Assembly (NCBI GenBank): GCA_017461605.1
Contig: JAFTXN010000001.1
Coordinates: 53,371-117,370, forward strand
From: Bacteroidaceae bacterium
Lineage (GTDB): Bacteria > Bacteroidota > Bacteroidia > Bacteroidales > Bacteroidaceae
Length of the DNA stretch: 64,000 nt
Direction of reading: 5' to 3'
Shown: positions 33,957-42,758 of the stretch, in pieces
How the letters are laid out: each line of letters opens with the position of its first letter
Position numbering within the stretch: position 1 is the stretch's first letter
Made by a program: the position numbers and the translations under genes
Notes under the pieces: model-generated
What the model saw: only the letters and a program-made list of their open reading frames with translations
Database searches by the model: none
What the model was told of the DNA's origin: nothing

Positions 33957-36821
33957 TTAACTGCGGCTAACCTGCAAGCCTTTCTTGGAAACGCTCATCT
34001 CAACAAAGCGAGCGTTGGGTGCCAACGGATTTTCGGTCAGCAACTCCCGAATGCGCAACGCGGCCTGCGGGTCTTTCGCCACCATATACATGAAACCGCC
34101 TCCGCCGGCACCGGGCAGCTTGTAGCCCAAGCAGAAATCGTCCACGCGGCGGCAGAGTTCGTCCACCGCAGGCGGATTGGTTCCGCTGTCGAGGAGTTTG
34201 TTTTGCTCCCAAGTGCGTCGTACCAACCGACCGTATTCCGAAAAATCGCCACGCTGCATCACCTCAAACAGAATGCCGGCGTGCTGTTTCATCTCCTGAA
34301 GCAGCGAGATGTGCTCGGTATTGTTGAGGAACATGCCTCGCACGATTTCGGCCAGGATGTGCTTGGCCGTGCGCGTAATTCCTGTGTAGTAAAGCAGATG
34401 ACAAGGGCGTAATTCCGGGTCTTTGAAGAGCGTATCCGGAAGCCAACGGGCCGAAGCCTCCTGTGCGAAGCCGGGCTCTGTGTGCAGCATCTTCACCCCA
34501 TGCAGAACGCCTCCGTATTGGTCTTGCCAGCCTCCGCCGGTGGTCAGAAGCTGTTCTAAAATGAGCGTGCGGCTGCAAATTTCATTCTTGTCCCATCCGA
34601 GACCGCAGAAGTCCGACACAGCGCCCAGCACAGTGGCTGCCAAAATACTGCTTGTGCCCAGGCCCGAACCGGCAGGCACAGCCGAAAGCAGCGTAACCTC
34701 TATGCCGGCACCGAAGTGCGCCAGCTGTTCTTCCAGCGTGGCAAAAGAATGTACGGAATACTCCGGCAAGAAACCGGCAAGCGCCAGGGCGGCCTTGGGA
34801 ATGGAGAAGGGAGAACCCACCTTGTTGAATCGACGCAGTTCGTCGTAGGTAGAAATACGCTCAATGGCTCCCAAATCGATGGAACGGCAGATGATGGCTC
34901 GTTCGTGCGACGGCTTGACGTAGACCTGCAAGGGAGGCAATCCGTTCAGCTCGATAGCCACATTGACAACGCTTCCGCCCACCAACAGACTGTAGGGCGG
35001 TGTGTCGGTCCAGCCTCCGGCCAAGTCGATACGCACCGGGCTGCGTCCCCAGACGATTTGGTCAGTGTGCGTCGTCATTCGCGGTTCGCAGCGATGGCGC
35101 AGCGCATTCTCGGTCAGACCTTCACGCAGCAGGCCAAAGGCTTTGGCTGCCTCAGCGTCGGAGTCGGCAGATGCTGAAGGCACTGCCGCCGACTGCAGGC
35201 GGTGATACTCCGAACGAAACATGGCATCGTGAATGCGCGTCATCAGCGGAGCATCCTCGGGAAGCGGTGCCGGCAACGGCAGACCGCCTGTGGAAAACCG
35301 CGCGGCCATGTCCTTGAGATTTACTTGGTAGAACACGCTTTTCTGCCAGTTTCGAGCAATGGCAGGATAGTTCTCGCAAGCATAGACTTCGCGCTGCCGA
35401 ACGAGCCGAACGAGGTTGGCGCTTGCCGCAATGCCATCGGCCGACAGGCGACGCAATGCACGCCATTCGTCGGCCATCGCAGCATCGGGAGCATCGCTCA
35501 GATACCACGTGAGCCAGCGTCCCAAGGCATCGACATCGGGCACAACGACAAAGAGAGGCGCCGCCTGTATGTCGGTAGCCCCGTCCAGATCGTCGACACC
35601 CAGTCCGCGTTTCTCCAACCACTGTTTCAGCGGTTGTCCGAGGTATTGCGTGTCGGCGTCGTGCGGCGCGCCACGGAAGGCGTCGCAGTAGCCGTAAGGC
35701 CGAAGCACATAGTGGGTTTCGCCGATGGGCGTGATGTCCACGCATTGCCCTTCGGCCAATTGCACCTCCCATCGGTTGACGGGCACACCCGTGATGACGT
35801 TGCGCGAAGCGTATTGCCACGTCTCAGCTACGCACGAGTTTTCGATCCAAACGTATTCGTTTTTCTCGCCGGGCCGGCTCTGCACACGTGCATTCTGTGT
35901 AAAGACCGACGGATGGTGTTTCACCTCCTTCTGAATGATGAGCCGCTGATCCTTCACGCGATTCTGAATGGCCATGGTGGAAGTGAGCAGCTCGGGAGTG
36001 GTTCCGAAATGATAAAACTCGCCTCCGGGCAGAGGCAGAATGGCTACGGAAAGATCGGAAAGCGTTTCGTCGGGGCGCGAAGGGTGCGTGCCGAGCGCGC
36101 AACCAAATTCGGAATATAAGTCATAGGCTCGGATGTCTTCGCCCGTGCCGCCACATTTCTGCACAAGGCGCTCCACAGCCCGATCGGAAAGCAGCCAAAC
36201 ACCGATGTCCATCAGCGAAAAATGCGTCTGCATGTAGCGTGCCTGTTCCTCGGTCGAGGGTTTTTGCAGCATGAAGTCGAGTCGATCGGGACTTTGGCGA
36301 TCCATCATGAAAACGCCGTGGTGTGAATTCTGCTCCGGGTCGCCCCACAAGCCGTAGCACACCACATCCGCCTCCGGCACCTCCTGCAACGGCTCGGTGG
36401 CTCGCAGCAACACGTCGCCCGAGGCGATGAGCGTGTGGAGGCCGGCAGGAGCTTTCTGCATGATGGCTTCGTAGAGCGGCATTTGGAGGGCAAGCAGGTC
36501 CTGCCCGATGCGCTGACCGCGCTCCCAACGGAACACCGGCACCGGTGTCAGCACTTTTCCACCCGTAGCATAAGCAGGAAGCCGACGGCTTTGTCCACCG
36601 GCGTGCAGCAGGATGCGCTTTTCGCTCGCAAGCCACCGGCCGAACGACAGCTCGGGGGCTTCGCTCCGATGACACTCGCCCAAAAGCCAGGCTGTGCCCC
36701 CGCCCGAACCTATCTTGCGTCCGGCAGGGTCGGAAGTGCAGTAACAAACAGCGGGATCGGCACCCGTAATCGTATGAAAGCCTTCCACGGTGTTGGGAGG
36801 CAGAGATAGAAGCTTCTTCAT
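33957..36821 (-). CDS. fkp: Bifunctional L-fucokinase / GDP-L-fucose pyrophosphorylase
   Basis: This 954-residue enzyme salvages L-fucose to GDP-fucose for surface glycans in Bacteroidales. The N-terminal guanylyltransferase half has GSGGGTA (38-44) and HAGGQSRRLPAY (from 73). A left-handed beta-helix-like middle follows (VWIENSCVAE). The C-terminal GHMP kinase half, beginning RSPVRIDLAGGWTDTPPY, has the ATP loop PAGSGLGTSS (716-725) and GAGGGG near 904-909. It is transcribed from 36882. It could supply GDP-fucose to the GT11 enzyme at 63 kb. Confidence 0.97.
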   Translation of the reverse strand: MKKLLSLPPNTVEGFHTITGADPAVCYCTSDPAGRKIGSGGGTAWLLGECHRSEAPELSFGRWLASEKRILLHAGGQSRRLPAYATGGKVLTPVPVFRWERGQRIGQDLLALQMPLYEAIMQKAPAGLHTLIASGDVLLRATEPLQEVPEADVVCYGLWGDPEQNSHHGVFMMDRQSPDRLDFMLQKPSTEEQARYMQTHFSLMDIGVWLLSDRAVERLVQKCGGTGEDIRAYDLYSEFGCALGTHPSRPDETLSDLSVAILPLPGGEFYHFGTTPELLTSTMAIQNRVKDQRLIIQKEVKHHPSVFTQNARVQSRPGEKNEYVWIENSCVAETWQYASRNVITGVPVNRWEVQLAEGQCVDITPIGETHYVLRPYGYCDAFRGAPHDADTQYLGQPLKQWLEKRGLGVDDLDGATDIQAAPLFVVVPDVDALGRWLTWYLSDAPDAAMADEWRALRRLSADGIAASANLVRLVRQREVYACENYPAIARNWQKSVFYQVNLKDMAARFSTGGLPLPAPLPEDAPLMTRIHDAMFRSEYHRLQSAAVPSASADSDAEAAKAFGLLREGLTENALRHRCEPRMTTHTDQIVWGRSPVRIDLAGGWTDTPPYSLLVGGSVVNVAIELNGLPPLQVYVKPSHERAIICRSIDLGAIERISTYDELRRFNKVGSPFSIPKAALALAGFLPEYSVHSFATLEEQLAHFGAGIEVTLLSAVPAGSGLGTSSILAATVLGAVSDFCGLGWDKNEICSRTLILEQLLTTGGGWQDQYGGVLHGVKMLHTEPGFAQEASARWLPDTLFKDPELRPCHLLYYTGITRTAKHILAEIVRGMFLNNTEHISLLQEMKQHAGILFEVMQRGDFSEYGRLVRRTWEQNKLLDSGTNPPAVDELCRRVDDFCLGYKLPGAGGGGFMYMVAKDPQAALRIRELLTENPLAPNARFVEMSVSKKGLQVSRS

Positions 36822-36881
36822 GCTTTCTTGGTTTTGTCAGAAGGTAATGAGCCCCCTTGCTCAAGGACTCCTCGTTTTCGG

Positions 36882-36889
36882 CAAAGATA
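36882..36889 (-). promoter_or_regulatory. Promoter -7 element for fkp
   Basis: The minus strand reads TATCTTTG, 61 bp before the ATG, preceded by CGCTCGCCTTTCAC. About 40 bp of further upstream sequence (36896-36935) also matches the wzc promoter region. Confidence 0.65.
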
Positions 36890-36942
36890 GTGAAAGGCGA
36901 GCGAAAAGGGCGTGAAAGAACGCAGTTATTTCACACGCACTT

Positions 36943-37131
36943 CTCAGAGCCACATCCGAAATTGCAGAAAGCCGAGGTTTGATTGCAGGCAGGTCGCAGC
37001 AAAAGTGGCAAAGCCTGCCACTTTTTTGGGAGTGCTTGCCACTTTTTTGGCAGGCCTTGCCAGTTATCTCGCCGTCCGCTGCAAAAGTTTCCCGAGAGCC
37101 TGCAGAAATATCCCGACGGCTCGCAGAAATA
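36943..37131. repeat. 21-bp phased modular array, 9 units (TGG/CCA arm type)
   Basis: Nine units keep exact 21-bp register. The best are TGGCA-AAGCC-TGCCA (37006), TGGGAGTGCTTGCCA (37027) and TGGCA-GGCCT-TGCCA (37048), each followed by CTTTTT or similar. Later units shift to TCCCG...GCAGAAATA words while holding the period. It lies between the fkp promoter and the plsC terminator. Confidence 0.87.
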
Positions 37132-37141
37132 CAAAACGACC

Positions 37142-37181
37142 GCGCCCGATGTCGAGCATGGCAGGCTCGGCATCGGGCGCG
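37142..37181 (-). terminator. Hairpin terminator downstream of plsC
   Basis: Arms GCGCCCGATG and CATCGGGCGC are extended by an inner CGAGC/GCTCG pair around a 7-nt loop. On the minus strand it is followed by GGTCGTTTTG. It lies 38 bp after the plsC stop. Confidence 0.78.
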
Positions 37182-37219
37182 GTATTTCTGTTTTCGGGAA
37201 TAGTCCGTCGGCAGACGGA

Positions 37220-37978
37220 TCATTGGTCCTTGTTCTGCACATAGCCCTGATGACGTTCGGGCAGTGCTTCCATGATGACGCGATAGGCCTCATCCATGGT
37301 GGCCTTCACAGCCTCGGGCCCGCTCTCCGCAGGTACAATCGGCCGGTGTATCACCAGGCGCATGGGGTGGCGGTTCACAAAATTGAAGCCGGCCATACGG
37401 GTGAGCACGTCGAACGAGCCGTCGATGGTCATCGGGACTACAGGCAGCCCGATGTCGTCGGCCAGCTGGAAAGCCCCCTTGCGGAACAAGCCCATGTGCC
37501 CAGTGAAAGTGCGGCTTCCCTCAGGGAACACCACCAACGACGTGCCGTCCTTCAGTGTGCGCCGTGCGCTGTCGATGGTGTGCCGGATGGCTTTCGGCCC
37601 CGACTTGTCGACAAAGATGAAGCCGGCTTTCTCGCAAGCGTAGCCCACGAGGGGAATTTTGCGCAGCGACTTCTTCATCATCCACTTGAAGTTGCGGTGC
37701 AGATAGCCATAGATCAGAAAAATGTCCATCGGGCCCTGATGATTGGCCACGAAGACATAGCTCTGTCCGGGTTGCAGGTGCTCACGTCCTTCCACCTTGA
37801 CGGGCAGCAGCAAGACGTTGCAGAATATCTTGGACCAAATGCGGCCGGGCCAATATCCCCAGAAATGAGCACTGAACAGCATGCAGCCCACGCTGACTAT
37901 GATGGCGGTCAGGCCGGTCACGACCAGCAAAATCGGGAGTGCGATGCAGAACTGATAAACTTTGTAGAGGATTTTCAT
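37220..37978 (-). CDS. plsC: 1-acyl-sn-glycerol-3-phosphate acyltransferase
   Basis: This 252-residue membrane-bound enzyme makes phosphatidic acid from lysophosphatidic acid. An N-terminal hydrophobic segment (about 8-35) is followed by the catalytic H-x4-D motif in NHQGPMD, near residue 77. The GFIFVDKS, FPEGSRTF and VPMTIDGS motifs of the PlsC family follow in order. It is the last gene of the minus-strand run that starts with the GT2 gene at 42480. Confidence 0.93.
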   Translation of the reverse strand: MKILYKVYQFCIALPILLVVTGLTAIIVSVGCMLFSAHFWGYWPGRIWSKIFCNVLLLPVKVEGREHLQPGQSYVFVANHQGPMDIFLIYGYLHRNFKWMMKKSLRKIPLVGYACEKAGFIFVDKSGPKAIRHTIDSARRTLKDGTSLVVFPEGSRTFTGHMGLFRKGAFQLADDIGLPVVPMTIDGSFDVLTRMAGFNFVNRHPMRLVIHRPIVPAESGPEAVKATMDEAYRVIMEALPERHQGYVQNKDQ

Positions 37979-38066
37979 GACTGCTTATTTTAATGTTTGT
38001 TCTTCGTGTGTAAGCTTTTCAAGAGTTGTTTCGGCATTGCTGCCATCCGATACGCATTCTCACGCA

Positions 38067-39227
38067 TCACTCGGCGCGTTGCAGGGTGATGAGGTTGATT
38101 TCCGGCCAAGCACCGAGGCGGAACGGCAACATCACTTCGCCGGCTCCCAGACTCACGTGCAGCGTTTGCCCCTGCGTGGTGTAAGTTCCGCCCCACTCCG
38201 GATAAAACCAGGCTGCGGGTGAGAAATTGCCTATCTTCAGTTGCATGCCGTGCGTATGCCCCGACAGGGTCAGCGGAATGTCTGTGTCGGGCACCACACG
38301 CCGCATCCAGTGCGACGGGTCGTGCGAGAGAAGCACCTTGAAGCATTCGGGCGAAAGTCCTTGCTGTGCCCGCGGCAGGTCGCCCAAAGCCGGAAACGGC
38401 GGACGGCCATCGTTCTCCACACCCACTATGGCCAGGCTGTCACCACAGCGATGTAGCAACACGTGCTCATTGAGCAGAAGTTTCCACCCCATGTTCCGTT
38501 CGCTCTCCTGCAACAAGCGCACATTTTCACGCCGCGCCTCGTCGCTCGGCCACGGGTAGTACGACAGATAATCGTGATTACCCATCACCGAGATGACACC
38601 GTCGGGGGCGCAGAATTGGGAGAGGATGTTCGCAAACTCCTTCAGTTCCTCAGCCCGAGTGTTCACTAAATCGCCCGTAAACACTACGACGTCGGGACGA
38701 GCGGCATTCACACTGTCTACAATGCGTTTCACCACATCAGCCTTGCCGCTCAGCGTTCCCAGATGCAGGTCCGAAATCTGCGCGATGCGATAGCCATGAA
38801 AAGCCCGCGGCAGTTGTGCGAAGGTATATGTGACGGGGCGCACCACCACCTGCTTGTAGCCCAACGTAAACCCATAGATGAGGGTTGCCATGCACGCTGC
38901 CGACAACACACCGCCCACAGCCAAAAGCGCCCGACGCACCGCCAATTTGCGCACCGGCACACGGAGCAACACGAAGAGACTCAACAGCAATTCGGGAAAG
39001 CCGAGTGTGAGGGTGCAGGTCAGTATCAAGGTGGTACGATAGGCCGTGTCGGGAGTGTAGCGTTCGCAGGCGGCCATCAGACATAGGGCAGCAAAAAGCA
39101 GCAAGTTGGGGAGGAGTATCATGAAACGCCACGGCCATCCCACACGGGGCTTCAGCAGAAATCGGTTCAGCACCCAGGCGGGGAAGAACAGCAGGAGAAA
39201 CAACGGGATGAGTATGCGGAATATCAT
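38067..39227 (-). CDS. Membrane-anchored metallophosphoesterase (YkuE/YaeI-like)
   Basis: This 386-residue protein has about four N-terminal hydrophobic helices (residues 1-125). A calcineurin-like phosphoesterase domain follows with all five metal motifs: ISDLHLG, FTGDLVN, GNHDY, LLSHDP and LSGHTHG. Homologues such as YkuE and LpxG-type enzymes act on membrane-surface substrates, but this one's substrate cannot be read from sequence. It lies 31 bp after the MetH-activation-like gene and 88 bp before plsC. Confidence 0.86.
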   Translation of the reverse strand: MIFRILIPLFLLLFFPAWVLNRFLLKPRVGWPWRFMILLPNLLLFAALCLMAACERYTPDTAYRTTLILTCTLTLGFPELLLSLFVLLRVPVRKLAVRRALLAVGGVLSAACMATLIYGFTLGYKQVVVRPVTYTFAQLPRAFHGYRIAQISDLHLGTLSGKADVVKRIVDSVNAARPDVVVFTGDLVNTRAEELKEFANILSQFCAPDGVISVMGNHDYLSYYPWPSDEARRENVRLLQESERNMGWKLLLNEHVLLHRCGDSLAIVGVENDGRPPFPALGDLPRAQQGLSPECFKVLLSHDPSHWMRRVVPDTDIPLTLSGHTHGMQLKIGNFSPAAWFYPEWGGTYTTQGQTLHVSLGAGEVMLPFRLGAWPEINLITLQRAE

Positions 39228-39258
39228 GGAGGTATCTGTTAAGTTTTTACATTGTATA

Positions 39259-40215
39259 TCAATCTCTGTGCGTCGTGTGTGGCACTCTGCAATTCAGATG
39301 GCGCGAGAGATACTTGCGGAGCGTGCTTTCAGGCAAACCGCGTCGAGCAGCGTAATCGGCCAGTTGGTCCTCGCCAATGCGTCCCACAGCGAAATGGCGT
39401 GCTTCCGCGTGCGACAGCATCAGACCGCTGACCGCAGCGTGGGGCTGCATCATTCCGTGCTCGGTGAGGCGAATGCCGATGGAAGCCATATCGAGAATTT
39501 CATCCAGCACGAAGTTGAAACTCAGGTCGGGCAGCGAAGGGTAGCCCACGGCAGGACGAAGACCACGATAGTCTTCTGCAAATAGCGCAGCCGCAGGCAG
39601 ACATTCCTGCGGTGCGTATCCCCACAGGTGGCGTCGCACCTCGAGATGCAGGTATTCGGCCGCGGCTTCGGCCAATCGGTCGCACAAGGTCTGACACAGC
39701 ATGCGCCGAAATGGATCGGCCTCATCGGTCGTCGGCAGTGCTGTTACTGCGGTGGCAAACAGACCGATGAATTTCTCAGACTCTGTCCGGGGATTTTCGC
39801 CCCCACCCTGCGGGCTCACGAAGTCGGCCAGGCAGTGACACAGACCATCGGCGGCATCGGGGCGCTGCTGTCGCAGCAACGGGAGCCGCTTCTCCGTTTT
39901 CCCCTCCTCAAGGAGCACCCACACATCGTCCTCGCAGCTTCGCGCAGGGAGCAAGGCGAATTTTGCCTTCGCCGTCAGCGATGCCCCTTCCCGATGAAGC
40001 CAACGCATGGCCTCGTCGTACAAGCGTACGGCCTCGGCGGCCTCACTCCTGTCGGCTTCGGGGAAATGGTCTATCCACTGTGTCCGACACGCCGGACAGC
40101 AATGCAAATCGGCCACACCCGAGAAGCGAGTGCGCAAGCCCCATGCGTGAAAAAAGTAGAGCCAGTTAACGTAAGGCACAAGGCTTGCCGAAGTGTATTC
40201 CTGCGACACATACAT
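39259..40215 (-). CDS. Stand-alone methionine-synthase (MetH) activation-domain protein
   Basis: This 318-residue protein resembles the C-terminal reactivation domain of cobalamin-dependent methionine synthase. The middle has DRLAEAAAEYLHLEVRR and WGYAPQE, followed by RPAVGYPSLPDLS and LTEHGMMQPHAAVSGLMLSH, the SAM-binding signatures of that domain. No homocysteine-, folate- or B12-binding modules are present. It would supply SAM for reductive reactivation to a MetH encoded elsewhere. The N-terminal 150 residues are less conserved. It lies between the phosphoesterase gene and pyrC. Confidence 0.85.
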   Translation of the reverse strand: MYVSQEYTSASLVPYVNWLYFFHAWGLRTRFSGVADLHCCPACRTQWIDHFPEADRSEAAEAVRLYDEAMRWLHREGASLTAKAKFALLPARSCEDDVWVLLEEGKTEKRLPLLRQQRPDAADGLCHCLADFVSPQGGGENPRTESEKFIGLFATAVTALPTTDEADPFRRMLCQTLCDRLAEAAAEYLHLEVRRHLWGYAPQECLPAAALFAEDYRGLRPAVGYPSLPDLSFNFVLDEILDMASIGIRLTEHGMMQPHAAVSGLMLSHAEARHFAVGRIGEDQLADYAARRGLPESTLRKYLSRHLNCRVPHTTHRD

Positions 40216-40252
40216 GGCGAAAGGCTTTTAGGATTTTTCTTTATCCCATCTG

Positions 40253-41593
40253 TCAATGGCAAAAGCTGACGGCCTGTCCTCGGAAGTCGGAGTCGGTGAT
40301 GTGGCCCTCGCTGTAAGCCAGGCAGCCATTGCAGTAGGTTTTCTCCACCGCCCATCTGAAGGTATGTCCCTCCAACGGACTCCATCCGCAACGGCTCTCG
40401 ATGCGATTGGGAGTGAGTTTCCACGACTGCCGACGCACCAGCACAATGTCGGCCTTGTAGCCTTCGCGCAAGTAACCTCGGTTCTCGATGCCGAAGATGC
40501 GAGCCGGATGGTGACACATCAGACGCACCACATCGGTCAAGCCGAGCACGCCCTCGTCCACCAAGCCCAGCATGGCGGGCAACGAGAACTGCACCATGGG
40601 CATGCCCGACACGGCTTTGGCCGCGCCTCCCTGCTTCTCACGGAGCAAATGGGGAGCATGGTCGGTGCCGATGGCCGAAATCCGCCCATCGGTCAGAGCC
40701 GCCCGAAGCGCCTCACGGTCGGCCGCCGTCTTGATGGCAGGATTGCACTTGATGCGTGCGCCCAATCGCGCATAGTCGGCATCGGTATAGAGCAAGTGCG
40801 GCACACAAGCCTCTGCGGTGATTCGGGCATCGGCATCGGCGGAGAAGAGTTCGAGTTCGCGAGCCGTGGAAACGTGCGCCACATGCAACCGCGCACCATA
40901 TTCGGTGGCTAGATTTACAGCCAGGGCGGTGGAGTTGTAACACGCCTCTTCCGAGCGTATGCGAGCATGGCAGCAGATGCCGGGTTCGGTGCCCAGTTCT
41001 GCAGTAAGCCGTGCCATATTTTCGTTGATGATGTCGGTATCCTCGCAATGGGTCATGATGGGCATTCGCACGGTGCTGAAAATCTCGCGAAGTGCTTCCT
41101 CCTTGTCCACAAGCATATTGCCGGTGGACGAGCCCATGAAGAGTTTTACGCCGGCCACCTTCCGCGGGTTGAGCGTGCGCAGCAACGGAACGTTGTCGGC
41201 CGTCGCACCAATGAAGAAGCCGTAGTTGACGCAGCACTTGCGGGCTGCGGTTTCCATCTTCTCATTCAGCGTTTCGGCAGAGGTAGTCTGCGGCACGGTG
41301 TTGGGCATGTCGAGCACCGTGGTCACGCCTCCGGCCAATGCCGCCCGACTCTCGGTGTACATATCAGCCTTGTGGGTAAGTCCCGGATCGCGGAAGTGAA
41401 CGTGCTCATCAATGACGCCGGGCAGCAAGAAGCACCCCGACGCATCCACAACGATGTCTGCCGGAATGGAAGGCACAGCCTCCACTCCCTCGATGATTTC
41501 CTCAATGCGGTCGTTGTCTATCAACACCGCTCCGACGAAGGTGCGGTTTTCGTTGACAATCGTAGCGTTTTTTATCAGCTTTCTGCGATGCAT
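40253..41593 (-). CDS. pyrC: Dihydroorotase
   Basis: This 446-residue amidohydrolase closes carbamoyl-aspartate to dihydroorotate in pyrimidine synthesis. The HxH metal motif is in GVIDEHVHFRDPGLTHK, the bridging lysine position in GVKLFMGSSTG, then MTHCED, VAHVSTA and GTDHAPH. The start at 41593 gives MHRRKLIKNATIVNE. Allantoinase is a related alternative, but the length and the neighbours (GT2 upstream, MetH-activation protein downstream) match the dihydroorotase operon of Bacteroidales. Confidence 0.93.
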   Translation of the reverse strand: MHRRKLIKNATIVNENRTFVGAVLIDNDRIEEIIEGVEAVPSIPADIVVDASGCFLLPGVIDEHVHFRDPGLTHKADMYTESRAALAGGVTTVLDMPNTVPQTTSAETLNEKMETAARKCCVNYGFFIGATADNVPLLRTLNPRKVAGVKLFMGSSTGNMLVDKEEALREIFSTVRMPIMTHCEDTDIINENMARLTAELGTEPGICCHARIRSEEACYNSTALAVNLATEYGARLHVAHVSTARELELFSADADARITAEACVPHLLYTDADYARLGARIKCNPAIKTAADREALRAALTDGRISAIGTDHAPHLLREKQGGAAKAVSGMPMVQFSLPAMLGLVDEGVLGLTDVVRLMCHHPARIFGIENRGYLREGYKADIVLVRRQSWKLTPNRIESRCGWSPLEGHTFRWAVEKTYCNGCLAYSEGHITDSDFRGQAVSFCH

Positions 41594-41736
41594 GGCGATG
41601 TTTGTCTGTGTGCCGCAAGGCACTACACATTATTATATATTATATACGCGCGTCCACACGAGGAAGACGCGCGAACGCAAAGTAAGTCAAAAAGATGTCG
41701 GCACGCACTTCCGAGGAAGCGGAGTGCCACCTACCA

Positions 41737-42480
41737 TCAGCGGCGAGGCTTGATCTTTCCTGTCAGGGCCGCCCAGCGCAACCGGATGACACCGAAGAGC
41801 GCTTCGCTAAAGATGCCACCGCTCATCTTGCTCGTACCGAGCTCTCTGTTCACAAAGATGACAGGCACCTCCTTGATGCGAAATCCCAGCTTATGGGCGG
41901 TAAACTTCATTTCTATCTGGAAAGCATATCCCTTGAAGCGTACAGCGTCCAGGTCGATGGTTTCGAGAACCTGCCGACGGTAGCACTTAAATCCGGCAGT
42001 GGTATCACAGATGGGCACACCGGTAATGAAGCGAACATACTTCGAGGCGAAATAGCTCATGAGCACTCTGCCCATCGGCCAGTTTACCACGTTAACTCCG
42101 CTCACATAGCGCGAGCCGATGGCCACGTCGTATCCGTCATCGGCACAAGCCGCATAGAGACGCGGCAGGTCGGCCGGCGCATGACTGAAGTCGGCATCCA
42201 TCTCAAACACATAGTCGTAGCCGTGTTCCATCGCCCACTTGAAGCCGGCGATGTAGGCCGTCCCGAGTCCCAACTTTCCCTTGCGCTGCACGAGGAAGAG
42301 GCGGTCGCCCTCTGTCTCCATCAGACGCTTGACAATGTCCGCCGTACCGTCGGGCGAACCATCGTCGATGATGAGTATGTGAAAACACTTCTCAAGCGCA
42401 AAGACGGCTCGGATGATGTTCTCGATGTTTTCCTTTTCATTGTACGTGGGAATGATTACCACGCTGTCGCTATTATGCAT
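41737..42480 (-). CDS. Polyprenyl-phosphate mannose synthase-like GT2 glycosyltransferase
   Basis: This 247-residue soluble GT2 enzyme has IIPTYNEKENI, the nucleotide site IIDDGSPDGTADI, the DxD-type EMDADFSHAP and the GSRYVSG segment typical of dolichyl-phosphate mannose synthases of the DPM1 type. The product would be a lipid-linked sugar donor at the inner membrane, likely mannose but not proven. It is the first gene of the run with pyrC and has a promoter at 42590. Confidence 0.9.
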   Translation of the reverse strand: MHNSDSVVIIPTYNEKENIENIIRAVFALEKCFHILIIDDGSPDGTADIVKRLMETEGDRLFLVQRKGKLGLGTAYIAGFKWAMEHGYDYVFEMDADFSHAPADLPRLYAACADDGYDVAIGSRYVSGVNVVNWPMGRVLMSYFASKYVRFITGVPICDTTAGFKCYRRQVLETIDLDAVRFKGYAFQIEMKFTAHKLGFRIKEVPVIFVNRELGTSKMSGGIFSEALFGVIRLRWAALTGKIKPRR

Positions 42481-42589
42481 ATTGCAGTATTAATAGGTTT
42501 GTATTTCATTGACGGACAACAGCCGTTGCTGCCTCGACGGAGCGAAACGGGAAACGACTTCGCACATCGCTACGCCCATCTTGACGAAG

Positions 42590-42597
42590 CAAAGATA
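42590..42597 (-). promoter_or_regulatory. Promoter -7 element for the GT2-pyrC-plsC operon
   Basis: The minus strand reads TATCTTTG, 110 bp before the GT2 start codon. Confidence 0.6.
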
Positions 42598-42758
42598 GAG
42601 CATGGAGCGCAAAACTCCAAATTTAAGAGCGCTGTACAAGCATTTATGCCCCCACGGCTGCCGCTCCGGAACATCCTGCCACCTTGCAAAACATCTCAAA
42701 CGAACTCCCAACACAACCGACAAGCCCACACGCCACCGCGCATTGTGTCAGAAATAGC
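42598..42758. other. Intergenic DNA between the GT2 promoter and the 42.8 kb array
   Basis: No gene is seen. The spacing (about 160 bp) between the promoter box and the array cap matches the wzc and HU loci. Confidence 0.4.
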
